A stretch of 64,000 nt of DNA, from positions 10,750,001 to 10,814,000 of the forward strand of contig NZ_JAPNKC010000001.1 of NCBI RefSeq assembly GCF_026626705.1, written 5' to 3'. This DNA is from Pyxidicoccus sp. MSG2. Its GTDB lineage: Bacteria > Myxococcota > Myxococcia > Myxococcales > Myxococcaceae. The notes below the pieces were generated by a model that worked only from the letters and a program-made list of their open reading frames with translations, was not told where the DNA came from and did not search any database. Positions 45,101 through 57,100 of the stretch are shown here, piece after piece (position 1 is the stretch's first letter; every line of letters starts with the position of its first letter). Made by a program: the position numbers and the translations under genes.

Positions 45101-48100
45101 GCATGAGCGCCGTGGTGGAGACGCCGCCGAGCATCGCCGGCCCCGCCACCGTCAGCATCATCGGGCGCGGTGGCAGCCGCGTGGACGCCATCGGCGCCTA
45201 TCTGTACGTGGACCCGCTCCAGCTCACCGCGGTGTCGCCGCCGCGCGGCCCCACGTCGGGAGGCACGCGGGTGCTCATCTCCGGCAGGGGCTTCGCGCCG
45301 GATGGGACGGTGCGGGTGCGCTTCGGCAACGCGGACGCGCTCCAGGTCCGCGTGCTGGGCATCGGCCTCATCCAGGCGTACACGCCGGACGGGCTGCGCG
45401 GCCCGGTGGATGTCACCGTCACCAACCCGGACGGCACCACGGCCACGCTGGCGCACGCCTTCACCTTCGACCAGCCGACCGGCGCGTCGGTGGCGCTGGG
45501 CGCGGCGCTGCGGGACGTGGTGGTGGTGGGCGACCTGGCCTACGTGGTGGGCGACTCGGGGCTGGAGGTGGTGGACATCTCCGGTCTGCACCGCTTCGGG
45601 CCGCACGTGGGCGAGCCGATTGCCCCGGACCGCCGGGGCGACCTGGTGGACGAGAACGGCGACCGCGTGGATGACCGCCGCGTGGCGCACCTCGACCTGC
45701 CGGGCCAGGCCACCTCCATCAGCTATCCGCCCTCGGGGGGAGACCTGATGTACGTGGGCCTCGTCTCCCAGCGCGGCTCGAATGGAGCCCCCACCCAGGG
45801 CGCGGTGGCCCGGGTGGACGTGGACAGGCCGGACCAGCCCCGGCTGCTGGCCGTGACGCCCTCGGGCGCGCACGGTGTCTTCGGCGTGGACGCGCGCGGA
45901 GACCGGCTGCTGGCGGCGGCCGCGGCCAGTGGACTCCGGGCCTTCGACACCTCCGTGGACGTCTTCCCCGTGCACACCCAGGAGGTGCTCCCCGGAGTGC
46001 AGGCGGTGGGTGTCTGGGAGGGGCTGGCGGCGCTGGGCGTCGGGACTCGCGGCGTGGATGACCGCGTGGCGCCGGGCAGTCTCCAGCTGTGGTCCGTAGA
46101 GGGCGCGCCCGCGTTGCTGGGCGTGCTGCCGGACATCGCCGTGCAGCGCGTGCGCCTGCGGCGCGAGCTGGCCGTGGTGGCGGCGGGCGCCGAGGGCCTG
46201 GTGCTGGTGGACGTGTCGCAGCTTCCACTGCGGCGCCTCGCCTCGGTGGATGTGAAGGGCTTTGCCTCGGACGTGCGGCTCTCGGGCGATGTGGCCTACG
46301 TGGCCGCCGGGGCCGCTGGCGTCGCGGTGGTGGACCTGAGTGACGCGCTGACGCCGACGCTGCTCCACCACGTCATCGGCATGCAGGGCGGCGACGCCCG
46401 CACGGTGGCGGTGGGAGGTGGGCGGCTGCTGAGCCTGAGAGACCGTGGACCGCGCGGCTGGTCGCTGGAGCTGGGCCCCGCGGCGGAGCTGTCCGTCACG
46501 GGCGCCAGCGTGGCCTCGGGCGAGGTCGTCCCGCGCGGCCTGGACTCCGTCACCGTCTTCTTCTCGGCGGCGTTCGACCCGGCCACGGCGCCGGGGGCCT
46601 TCGCCTTCACTGCGGACGGCCTGCCCGTCGCGGGCACGCTGGAGGCGGGGGGCGTGGACGACCTGCGCAGCACCTGCGTCTTCCGGCTCGCGGAGCCACT
46701 GCCCGCAGGCGCCGCGCTGCGCGTCTCCGTCTCCCAGGCGCTGAAGACGCCGGACGGCCATGCGCTCATCGCGCCCTACACGCTGGACTTCCAGGCGGCG
46801 GGCGGCGTGGGCGTGCGGCCGGTGCTGTCGCAGGTGGTGCCGCGTGTGGGCTCCATCGCGGGTGGCAACGTGGTGGAGGTGCTGGGGGCGTCCTTCGAGC
46901 CGGGCGCGAGCGTGCGCATTGGCGGCGTCGTGGCGGACGTGCTGGCCGCGTCCTCGACGCGCCTCACGGTGGAGACTCCTCCGGGCGCGGTGGGGCTGGC
47001 GGACGTGGAGGTGGTGCAGCCGTCGGGACTGTCCGTGCGCCGGCCGGGCGGCTACCTGTACGTGGCGCCGCTCTTCGCGCACTCGGCGACTCCCCGCTTC
47101 CTCAACCCCCGGGGCGGCAGCACCGTGCGCGTCACCGGCGAGGGCTTCCTGCCGTGGTGGGCGGATGCGCTGGGCTCCACCCGGGTGCTGGTGCGCGGCC
47201 TGCCCGCGTCCGGCGTGCAGGTGGTGTCCTTCAACGAGCTGACGGCGGTGGCGCCGCCGGGCTCGTTCGGCGCGGCCGAGGTGTCGGTGGTGTCTCCCGA
47301 CGGCATCTCCCGTGTCACCGCGCCGAGCCCCGTGGGCTACGGCCTGCCGTTCTCCGGCGAGGAGCGCGCCGTCTCGGTGCGCCCGCGCGCGCTGTTCGTC
47401 AACCCGGAGCAGCCGCTGCAGGTGTTCGCCGCGGCCGGTGCCGGTGGCAACGGCAACCGCTTCGACCAGCCGTACCTCGGCGCCATCACCGGTCAGGGCG
47501 TCATCCCAGAGTCCTTCCGCGCCGTGGTGTACGACGCGACGCTGGCGGGCCGGCCGCGCACCTCGGGCGCGCAGGTCGTCGATGCGCCGGACGCGCTGGT
47601 GGACCGCTACTTCGCGCTGCGGATGGGCTACCTGCGCGACGAGCCGCTGCCGGACATCGAAATCATGCCCGACTCGCTGGACGTGGCGGCGAGGGATGGC
47701 CGGCTGTACGTGGCCAACGGCTTGAGCGGCCTCGCGGTGCTGGACGCCACGGACACGCTGGGGCTGCCACTGCTCGGCCGGGCCTCGCTGGAGGGGGGCT
47801 CGGACGGCATGCACGCCACCCGCGTGCTGCCCACGCCGACGGGCGCCTGGGTGCTGGGCACCGTGCTCACGATGGACCCGGAGGGCCGCTGCCCGGGGAC
47901 GCCCCCGGCCTACGGCACGGGCGGCGGGGTGATGCTCTTCGACGCGCGCACCGCGAATGACCCGGTGCGCATCGGCGCGCTTCCGTCCGCGACGGACGTG
48001 TTCGGCGCAGCGCTGGCGCTGGGCCGCGCGTTCGTCGTGACGGGCCGGCACGAGGGCCTCTACTTCTGCCCGCCCGAGCCGTATGACCCGATGAAGCTGC

Positions 48101-51100
48101 CGCCGCCCCCGGAGACGTCCGTCACGGGGACGGCCTCGGGTGAGCAGGCTCGCTTCATTCCCGGCGATCCGCCCTCGGGCAGCCTGCTCGTGTACGGCTC
48201 CGCGCGTCCGGGCGCCTCGGTGGAGGCGTCGCTCACGTTCCCGTACTCGCTCACGGACGTGGTGGTGGTGCGCGACGTGGCGATTGTCGCCGCCGCCGAG
48301 TACGGCCTCATCTTCGTGGACGTGGCCGACCCGGCCCATCCCCGGAAGCTCGACACGGCCAGCATTCCCTTCGACGGCGCGCTGTCCAACAAGCCGGGTC
48401 ACCCGCAGCGGCTGCGGATGCTGGGCGACCTGCTCTTCGTCTCCGCGGCCGACGGTGGCGTGGTGCTGGTGGACGTGTCGGAGCCGCGCGCGCCGAAGCT
48501 GGTGAGCGGCGGCAACCCGGAGCCGGCGTGGGACTCGGCGGCGGTGCAGGACCGGCTGCTGCTGGCCAGCAGGGACCGCGTGACGGAGCTGTCCGTGCCC
48601 TTCCTCTACGTGACGGGCTACGCGCCCGCGCGGGAGTCGCTGGTCGCGCCCGAGGGCGTGGAGTTGGTGGTTCGCTTCAACCGGCCGCTCGCCGCAGCCA
48701 GCTTCACGGACGCGAGCGTCCGGCTGCTCGGAGCGGATGACGAAGCCGTGGACGTGGACCTGGAGATCTCCGGCTCCACGCTGGTGGTGCGTCCGGAGTC
48801 CGCGCTGGCGGCGAACCTGGCGTACCGGCTGGAGGTGGACTCGCGGGTGACGGACCAGCGCGGAGGCGCGCTGCTGGTGCCGCTGAGCCTCGGCTTCCGG
48901 ACGGGCGCGGCGGGCAGCCGGCTGCCTGTGCTCGTGTCCGTGGCGCCCTCCGCGGCCTCGCGCGCGGGAGGCACGGTGCTGACGGTGGTGGGGCAGCGCC
49001 TCGGCGGCGTGGCCCAGGTGCGCGTGGGCGGACAGTCCGCCAGCTTCCAGGTCGTCTCCGAGACGGAGCTGCGCGTCACCGCGCCCGCCATGGCCGAGGC
49101 CGGCCCCGCGGACCTGGAGGTGGTGGACCAGGGTGGGCCCTCGGCGCTGCTGCCGTCGTCCGTGCTGTACCTGGACCCGCTGGAGGGCGCGGGCGTGGCG
49201 CTGTCTCCGGACCACGGGCCGGTTGAGGGCGGGACGCGCGTGCGGCTGGCTGTTTCAGGTCAGGTGCTGGCGCCCGGGACGCAGGTGCGCATCGGTGGCC
49301 GGGACGCGGTGGACGTGGACATCGAGGACCTGACGTCGCTGAGCTTCACCACGCCCGCGGTGGATGACGCCACGCTGGCGCCGGTGGAGCTGGTGCGGCC
49401 CGGCGAGGAGCCGGTGCGGGTGGCCCTGTTCTCGTACGACATGCCGGTGGGCACCACGCTGGACCTGCCGGGCTTCCCGCCGAGGGTGGCGTCGGAGCTG
49501 CGCCTGTCCGGGGACACGCTGTACGTGGGCGTCTCCAATAGCGGCTACGAGGGGCTGGAGCTGTTCGACGTGAAGATCGAGGAGCGGCCCATCCGCCTGG
49601 GTGGAGTCCGCACCGAGCGTCCCGTGCGCGGCCTGGACGTGTCCGGTGCGCTGGCGTACCTGGCGACGGATGAGCTGGGGCTGGTGGTCGTGGACGTGTC
49701 CGACCCCGGGTTCCCCTTCATCGCGGACCGGGCGGTGACGTACGGCCGGGCCACGGGCGTGCGGTTGGAGGGCGCGGACGCCTACGTGTCCGTGACGGAC
49801 CCCGGTAGCAGCGCGGGCGTCATCCAGCGCTTCCACGCGACGGGGCCCCGGCTGTCTCCTCCCGAGTCCGTCGTGCTGGACGCGGACGCGCTGGCGCTGG
49901 ACCTGGGGCCGGACCGCTTCTACACGCTGACGTCGCAGGTGGTGGGCGGCGCGGGCTCCGGCCTGTCGCTCACGCTGTACACCCGCACGGGCACGCGGGT
50001 GGGGCGCACGACGGTGCTGTCGGGGACGCGGCCCTACGAGGAGCTCGTGAGCAGCCGGCTGGCGGTGCGCGGGGGTCGCGCGTACGTCAGCGTGGGCACG
50101 AAGCTCTACGTCTTCGACCTGAGCGACGAGTCCGCGCCGCGCGTGCTCCAGTCCACGGACCTGGGCTCGCCGGTGATGGGCCTGACGTTCGCTGGCGGAG
50201 CGCTGCTGGCCGCCACTGCTGGCGATGCGACGGTCATCGAGATTCCGCCGACGGACCTGCTCGCCGTGGAGCTGGACCCGCCCCAGGGTGGGCTGGCCCC
50301 GCCGGGCACGCTCATCCAGGCGCGCCTCACGCTGCCGGTGTCGCCGGAGTCGGTGACGTCGCAGACGTTCACCGTGCAGGCCAATGACGGCACCGGCTGG
50401 CGCGTGGTGCAGGGCTCGCGCGAGGTGGTGTTCGCCGTGCGCGGCTCCACGCTCGTCTTCCAGCCGTCCGTCCCGTTCCGTCCGGGCGACGAGGTGCAGG
50501 TGGACCTGTCCACGGGCATCAAGGCGTTCGACACCCGGCCGCTCGCCGTGCCGGTGCACTCCACCTTCCACGTCACGGGCGCGGATGCGCTGAAGCCCAT
50601 CATCACCCGCCTGGAGCCGGCGTCCGGCCTGTCCAACGCGCACACCACGCTGCTGCTCACGGGCGCGGGCTTCCGCGCCGCCACGTCCGTCCGGGTGGGC
50701 GGCCAGGCGGCGGCGGTGGAGTGGCTGGCGGACGACACGCTGCGGGTGACGGTGCCGCCCTCCGTGGGCGCCGCCGCGGGGCCGGCGCTGGTGGAGGTCA
50801 TCGACACGCCGTCGGGGCTTCGCGACGCGCGGCTGGGCGGCTTCCTCTACCGCGAGCCGCTGCGTCTGCTCACGCTGTCGTCGGACCAGTCGCCGCAGCA
50901 GGGCGGCAAGGACATCGTCGTCACCGGCAAGGGCTTCGTGCCCGGGCTGGCCGTGCGCTTCGACACCACGCCGTCCTTCGACGTGCGAGTGCTATCGATG
51001 GAGCAGGCGGTGGTGCGCGTGCCGCCGCATGCCGCGGGGCTGGTGGACGTCACGGCGACGCTGCCGGGCCAGTCCTCCGTGCTGACCCGTTCGTTCATCT

Positions 51101-54100
51101 ACGGCGCGGGCGCGGTGTCGCGGCTGCCCACGCTGCCGGTGGCGCAGGTGCTGGTGGACCACGGCGTGGCCTACGCGGCGCTGGGCGGCGAGACGGCCAT
51201 CGTCGGCGCCAACGGCACCGTGTACGAGGCGTCGCGGGCCACGTCCGAGGGCGGGCTGCTCATCGCCCGTCTGTCGGAATTGCCCACCATCACCGAGGTG
51301 AAGAAGCTCACCGTTCCGGTGTCGGGCGGCGTACGGCGGCTGGCCAAGGCCGGCAGCCGCGTCTACCTGGCCGCGGGCGCGGCGGGCGTGAAGGTGGTGG
51401 AGGTGTCGCAGGTGGACGCGCCCGTGGTGACGACCACGCTGGGCGTCACCACGGCGGCGCGGGACGTGCTGGTGCGGGACGACCTGCTCTTCGTCGCGGA
51501 CGGCGCGGGAGTCTCCGTGTACCGGCTGGGCGAGACGGACGCGCCGCTGCCGGTGGGCAGCCACGCGGTGTCCGGCGGAGCGAATGCGCTGGCCACCTGG
51601 GGCCCCTATCTGTTGGTGGCGGACGGCAACGAGAGCGCGCCGAAGCTGCACGTGCTGGACGCGCGCAAGGGAGGGCTGCCGCAGGTGGGCACCTTCCCGC
51701 TGTCCGCGCCCGCGCTGCACCTCACGGCGAGCGGCACGCGCGCCTACGCGTCGCTGGGCCGGGCGAAGCAGGTGGCGGTGGTGGAGCTGGTGGACCCGGC
51801 GAATCCCGCCCCGGCCGGCCAGCTGGTGCTGACGGATGCGCAGGGGCGCACGTGGATGTCCGCGGAGCAGACGTGGGTGTCCGGCGGCGTGGCCTACGTG
51901 GCGGCGGGGGGCGGCAAGGTGCAGCGCTTCGCGGTGCCGGTGGGCCTGCCTCCCTACGCGCTGGAGCGCGCCCAGGTGGTGGGCGATGCGCGGACGCTGG
52001 CCTTCGCCGACAACTACCTCCTGGTGGGCACGCTGCTGCTGGACGTGAATGGCCGGTCGGTGGAGCTGCCGCTGGAGCAGGCCTCGGACCAGGGCGGCAC
52101 GCTGGCGGGCTCGCTGGCCGCCGTGGCGCTGGACCACCTGGAGCTGGTGGGCACCACGCCCGCCAACGGAGACACCGTGGCGCCGGGCGAGCCCGTGCGC
52201 GTGCACCTGTCGGAGCTGCCGGACTTCAACACCGCGGACGCCGTCACGCTGACGCGGGATGACGGCTCGAACACGCCGGTGGCGGTGGCCCGGCGGGTGA
52301 TGGCCACGACGGAAGGCGCGGACGTGGTGCTGGAGCCGTATGCTCCGCTGGCCACGTCGACGGTGCACCGACTGCACATCGGCCAGGACCTGGCCAACCT
52401 CGAGGGCGGCAAACTGGGCGTGGACGTGGACGTCCGCTTCCGCACCGCCAGCGCGGCGAACGCGGAGCGCCCCGTGCTGGCCCGCGTGGAGCCGGCCTTC
52501 GGCCTGGAAGCGGGTGGCGACACCGTCACCGTCCTGGGCGAGCACTTCGTCGCCGGGTGCGCGGTGTCCTTCGGGGGCACGCCGGCCCTGGTGACGTCGG
52601 TGGCGGCGGATGGCCGCTCCATCGCCGTGCAGGTGCCTCCGGGCACCGCCGGCCCGGCGTCCGTGGAGGTGGTGAACGTGGGTGGCCTGTCCGCCCTGCG
52701 CCTGGGCGCGTACCGCTACCTCTCGCCGCCCGCCATCACCTCTCTGACGCCGGACACGGCGCCCTTCGGCAGCGGGGAGTTCGTCACGCTGCGCGGGCAG
52801 GGCCTCTACGGCGGCTCGCAGGTGACGTTCGGCGGAGTGCCCGCGGCCAGCGTGGAATTGCTGTCCGCGGAGGTGCTGCGCGTGAAGGTGCCGGGCAACG
52901 TCACGGGCCCGGTGGACGTGCGCGTCTCCACTCCGGCGCCGGGTGGCCCGGTGAGCGCGGTGCGGACGGGCGGCTTCACCTTCACGTTGCAGCCGCTGGT
53001 GACGTACGGCCAGGGCGCCGAGGCGCTGGCCCGGGTGGGCTCCGCGCTGCTGATGGCGGACAACGGCCGGCTGGTGGCGGTGGACCTGTCCATTCCGGAG
53101 AGCCCGGACCGGCTGGGCGACGTGCCGGGCGTGCCGTACGCCACGGCGCTGGCCGTCAGCGGGGACGTGGCCTTCCTCGCGGGCACGGGCGTGGTGGTGC
53201 GGTACGAGGTGGGCGCCTGCGGCTCCGCGCCGCGCGTGCCGTGTGAGCTCCAGGAGCGGGAGCGCATCTCCCTGTCCCCGGGCGACGTGGTGCCGACCTC
53301 CATCGTCGCGACGCCGGGCGCGGCGTACGTGGCCATTGGCGGCGGCAACGAGGTGGCGCTGCTGGGCCGCGTGGACGGCACCTTCCAGGTGGTGGCGCGC
53401 GCGTACCTGCCGGGCGGCAACATCCGCGCGATGGAGCGCATCCGCGGAGCGCTGGCCGTGCTGGTGGACGTGGGCTCCACGTCGCGGCTGGAGTTGCGCA
53501 GCTTCGACGACGCGGAGCTGACGCTGCTGGGACAGGTGGACGGACTGCCGGATGGCGCCTTCTCCCTGGCGGCCGAGGGCAACCGGCTGCTGCTGGGCCT
53601 GGGGCACCAGGCGCGTCTGGTGGATGCGACGGAGCTGGAGGCCCCGGCCGTCGTGGGCAGCTTCGCCTCCAGCAGCACGAGCAACGATCTGCTGGCCGTG
53701 TCGCTGTCCGGCCCGTGGGCGTGGCTGGGTGGCGACGAGCGGCTGTCCTGGGTGGACACCACGGACGGCATGGTGGAGCGCACGTGGGCGCCGGTGCTGA
53801 GCGGCTCCGGCCAGCGCGTGGTGGTGGCGGCGGGAGTCGCGGCGGTGGCCAGCCCGTGGGAGCTGCGCCTGTTCCATCTGCCCTATCCGGTGACGGTGGG
53901 TTCCACGCCGGTGCCGGGCGGAGCGCTGCCGCCGGGAGGCACCGTGTCCGTGGCGGTGTCGCCGCTGCTGCCGCAGGCCCTGGCCACCAGCAGCACGCTG
54001 TCGCTGTCGCAGGGCTCCACGCCGGTGTCCGGCGAGCCCTCCCACACGGGCTTCACGGTGGGCTTCACGCCGTCCTCCGAGCTGCAGCCGGGCGCGGTGT

Positions 54101-57100
54101 ACACGGCCGAGGCGGCCCTCGCGGCGACGTCGGCGGTGGGCGGCGGGCTGCGCGGCCCGTGGCGCTTCCCGGTGGTGGGCGGCGTGGCGGACACGCTGAT
54201 GCGCGTGGACGCCATCGCTCCGGACCACGGTGGGCTGGGAGGGGAGCTGCTGGTGGACCTCACCGGCGCCAACCTCCAGGCCGTGTCCGGGGTGACTTTC
54301 GGTGGGCGTCCCGCGCCGCTCCAGCAGGGCCCCATGGCCACGCTGCTGCGCGTGCGGGCTCCGGCGGCGCAGGTGGCCGGCCCCGTCACCGTCGAGCTGC
54401 GCACGGACGCGGGCGAGCGGCTGCGGGTGCCGGGCGGCTTCGTGTACGTGGCGCCGCTCCAGGTGACGGGCGTGTCCCCGTCGCGCGTGGACCTGGGCGG
54501 CGGGTGGGTGACGCTCACCGGCTCCGGCTTCACGCGCGGCCTCTCCGTCAAGGTGGACGGAGTGACGGTGCCGTCGAATGCCACCAGTGACACGTCCCTG
54601 GCCTTCCTGGTGCCGGGGGGCGCGGCGGGCTTCGTGACGGTGGAGCTGTCGCAGGCGGGCACCGCGCCGGTGGTGGTGGCCAACGCCGTGCGGCGCGCGG
54701 ACTCGCAGCCGCCGTCGGTGGTGTCGTGGCAGCCGATAGAGGTGGCGCAGGGCGGGCAGAGCACGCCGCTCGACAGCGTGTTCGCGGTGCGCTTCAACGA
54801 GCCCATCGACCCGGCGAGCGTCGCCCTGGCGCGGCTGGAGCGGACGGCCACGGGCGTGGCGGAGCCCTCGACGGTGACGGTGGACGCGGATGGCCTCGGC
54901 CTCACGCTGGTGCCGTCGTCGCCGCTGCCGCCGACCACGTGGTACCGGCTCCGCGTGGTGGGCGTCACCGACCTGGGCGGCAACGCGGTCCCCGACAACT
55001 CGGCGGCGTCGCGGACGTTCCGCACGGTGGACACGGTGGCTCCATCCGTGGGCCTGGTGATGCGAGGCACGGGCCGGCCGGTGGAGACGGGCGACCTCTT
55101 CACCGCGCAGGTGGACCACGTGTTCGAGGTGACGGCGGAGGACGACTCGCGGAGCCTGCGCGCCCTCACCCTCAAGGTGGACGGCGTGGCCGTGCAGGGC
55201 GGGAGCAATGGCTTCACGTACCAGTGGCCGGCGGAGAAGGTGGGCGGCACCTCGCAGCTCGTCGCGGTGGCGGAGGACTCGGCCGGCAACACGGCGCAGT
55301 ACACGGTGATGGTGCAGGTGGTGAACGACGTGCCGCCCACGGTGTCCATCACCGCGCCGGCCGTGCCGCACCTGACGCTGGAGGAGGGCGCACCGCTGGA
55401 GGTCGCCGTCTCCGCGACGGACAACACGCGGCTGAGCAGCATGGAGCTCCGGCTGGACGGCCTGTCGCAGAAGCGCGTCACCGGCCTTGCGTCCGACAGC
55501 GCCACGCTGACGCACCGGCTGCGCATGGCGCCCGTGGGCGCGGCGCCGGTGGAGCGCGTGCTCACCGCGCTGGCCACGGACGAGGGCAACCTCGTGGGCA
55601 GCTCCGCGCCCGTGGTGCTCACGGTGACGCCGGACGTCACCGCGCCCCAGGTCTCCTTCACCTCGCCGGGCGAGGACGTGCGCGTGGTGTCCGGCAGCAC
55701 GGTGGTGCTGGCGGTGCAGGCCGCGGACCACAACCCGGTGCGCTCCGTGGTGTTCACGGTGGACGGCGTGGCGCGCGAGCCGCTGACGCTGTCGCCCTGG
55801 GTGCTGCGGTGGACGGCGCCGGCGGTGACGGAGAACCGGAACGTGGTGGTGACAGTCGTCGCCACGGACGCGCGCGGCAACACGGGCACGGCCACGCGGA
55901 CGCTCACGGTGGAGCCCGCCGACGCACCGCGCGTCAGCATCACGTACCCGGGGCATGGCGCGGTGTACACCGAGGGCTCCCAGCTCCAGGTGAACCTCGA
56001 GGTGTCGGGCCGCGCCAGCGCGCGGCTCGTGCGCCTGTCGCTCGACGGCCAGGAGGTGGTGCTCACGGGCGAGCCCTGGAGCCACACCTTCACGCTGCCC
56101 GTGGTGGGACCGGAAGGCCGCTACGTGGCACTGCGCGCCGTCGCGGAGAGCGCGACGGGGCAGCAGAGCGCCGCGTCGCAGCGGCAGCTCCACATCGTGG
56201 ACAGCGGCCTGCCGGCGCCGGTGGTGTCCATGTCCGCTTCGCCCCAGGGGCCGGTGTTCGCGGGCGGCTCGTCGCTGCGCGCGCAGGTGGACTCCAGCGA
56301 CGCGACCTCCGTCACGCACCAGCTCTACGTGGGCAACGTGGCGGTGCCCGTCACGCCCGCGGAGGACTACGTGCTGCCGACAGCGCCCGAGGGCGCGGCG
56401 GTGCGCCTGTCCGCGCTGGCCTCGGGCCTGGGTGGCACGGCGTCCGACGAGCTGACCGGGACGCTGGCCCTCTTCGCGAGCGGAGCGGCCACGCACCATG
56501 CGCTGACCGGCGTGGAGCCGGCGGTGGACCTGGCGCTCCAGGGTGAGCGGCTGGCGGTGCTGCGGAGCAACGGCGGTGGGAAGGCCCGCGTCGAGCTGCA
56601 TGCTCGCGCGGATGCAGCCCTCGCGGCGCAGCGGACGCTGGAAGGCGCACCGGTGGCGGTGGCCTTCGCGGCGGACCGCGTGGCCGTGGCGCTGGTGGAG
56701 GACGGGGAGGGCGCGCTGGAGCTGCTCTCCGCGACGGACCTGTCGCCGGTGGCCCGCGTCGCCCTGCGCCGCGAGCCGCTCGCGGTGGCGGGCTTCCGGG
56801 GTGGCATGGTGGTGGGCTCCGACGAGGGCCTGGAGGTGCGCGCTCGCGACGGCGCGCTGAGCGCCCGCCTGGCGCTGGGCTTCGTGGCCGCGCTGGCCGT
56901 CCGTGGAGACACGGCGTACGCGGTGGCAGGGGGCCGCGTGGTGGTGGTGGACCTGTCCGTGCCTCCGGCGCCGCGGGTGGTGGCTTCGGCGGATGCGGCG
57001 GGCGCGGTGGCGGTGACGGCGCTCGGTGCGGACCGGGTGTGCACGGCAGGCGAGGAGCTGCGCTGCTTCACCCTGGCTGGCGGCGTGCTGACGTTGACGG

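Noticed and set aside
32386..49215. A stop-free minus-strand frame of about 5,600 codons, plus others of about 2,000 (50992-57138) and 1,400 codons (58279-62595)
   Set aside because: They are exact antisense shadows of the giant gene. Extreme third-position G/C bias removes stop codons from that antisense frame. The products are His/Arg/Ala/Gln-rich, have no domains or signal peptides, and the plus-strand frame has clear protein families throughout.
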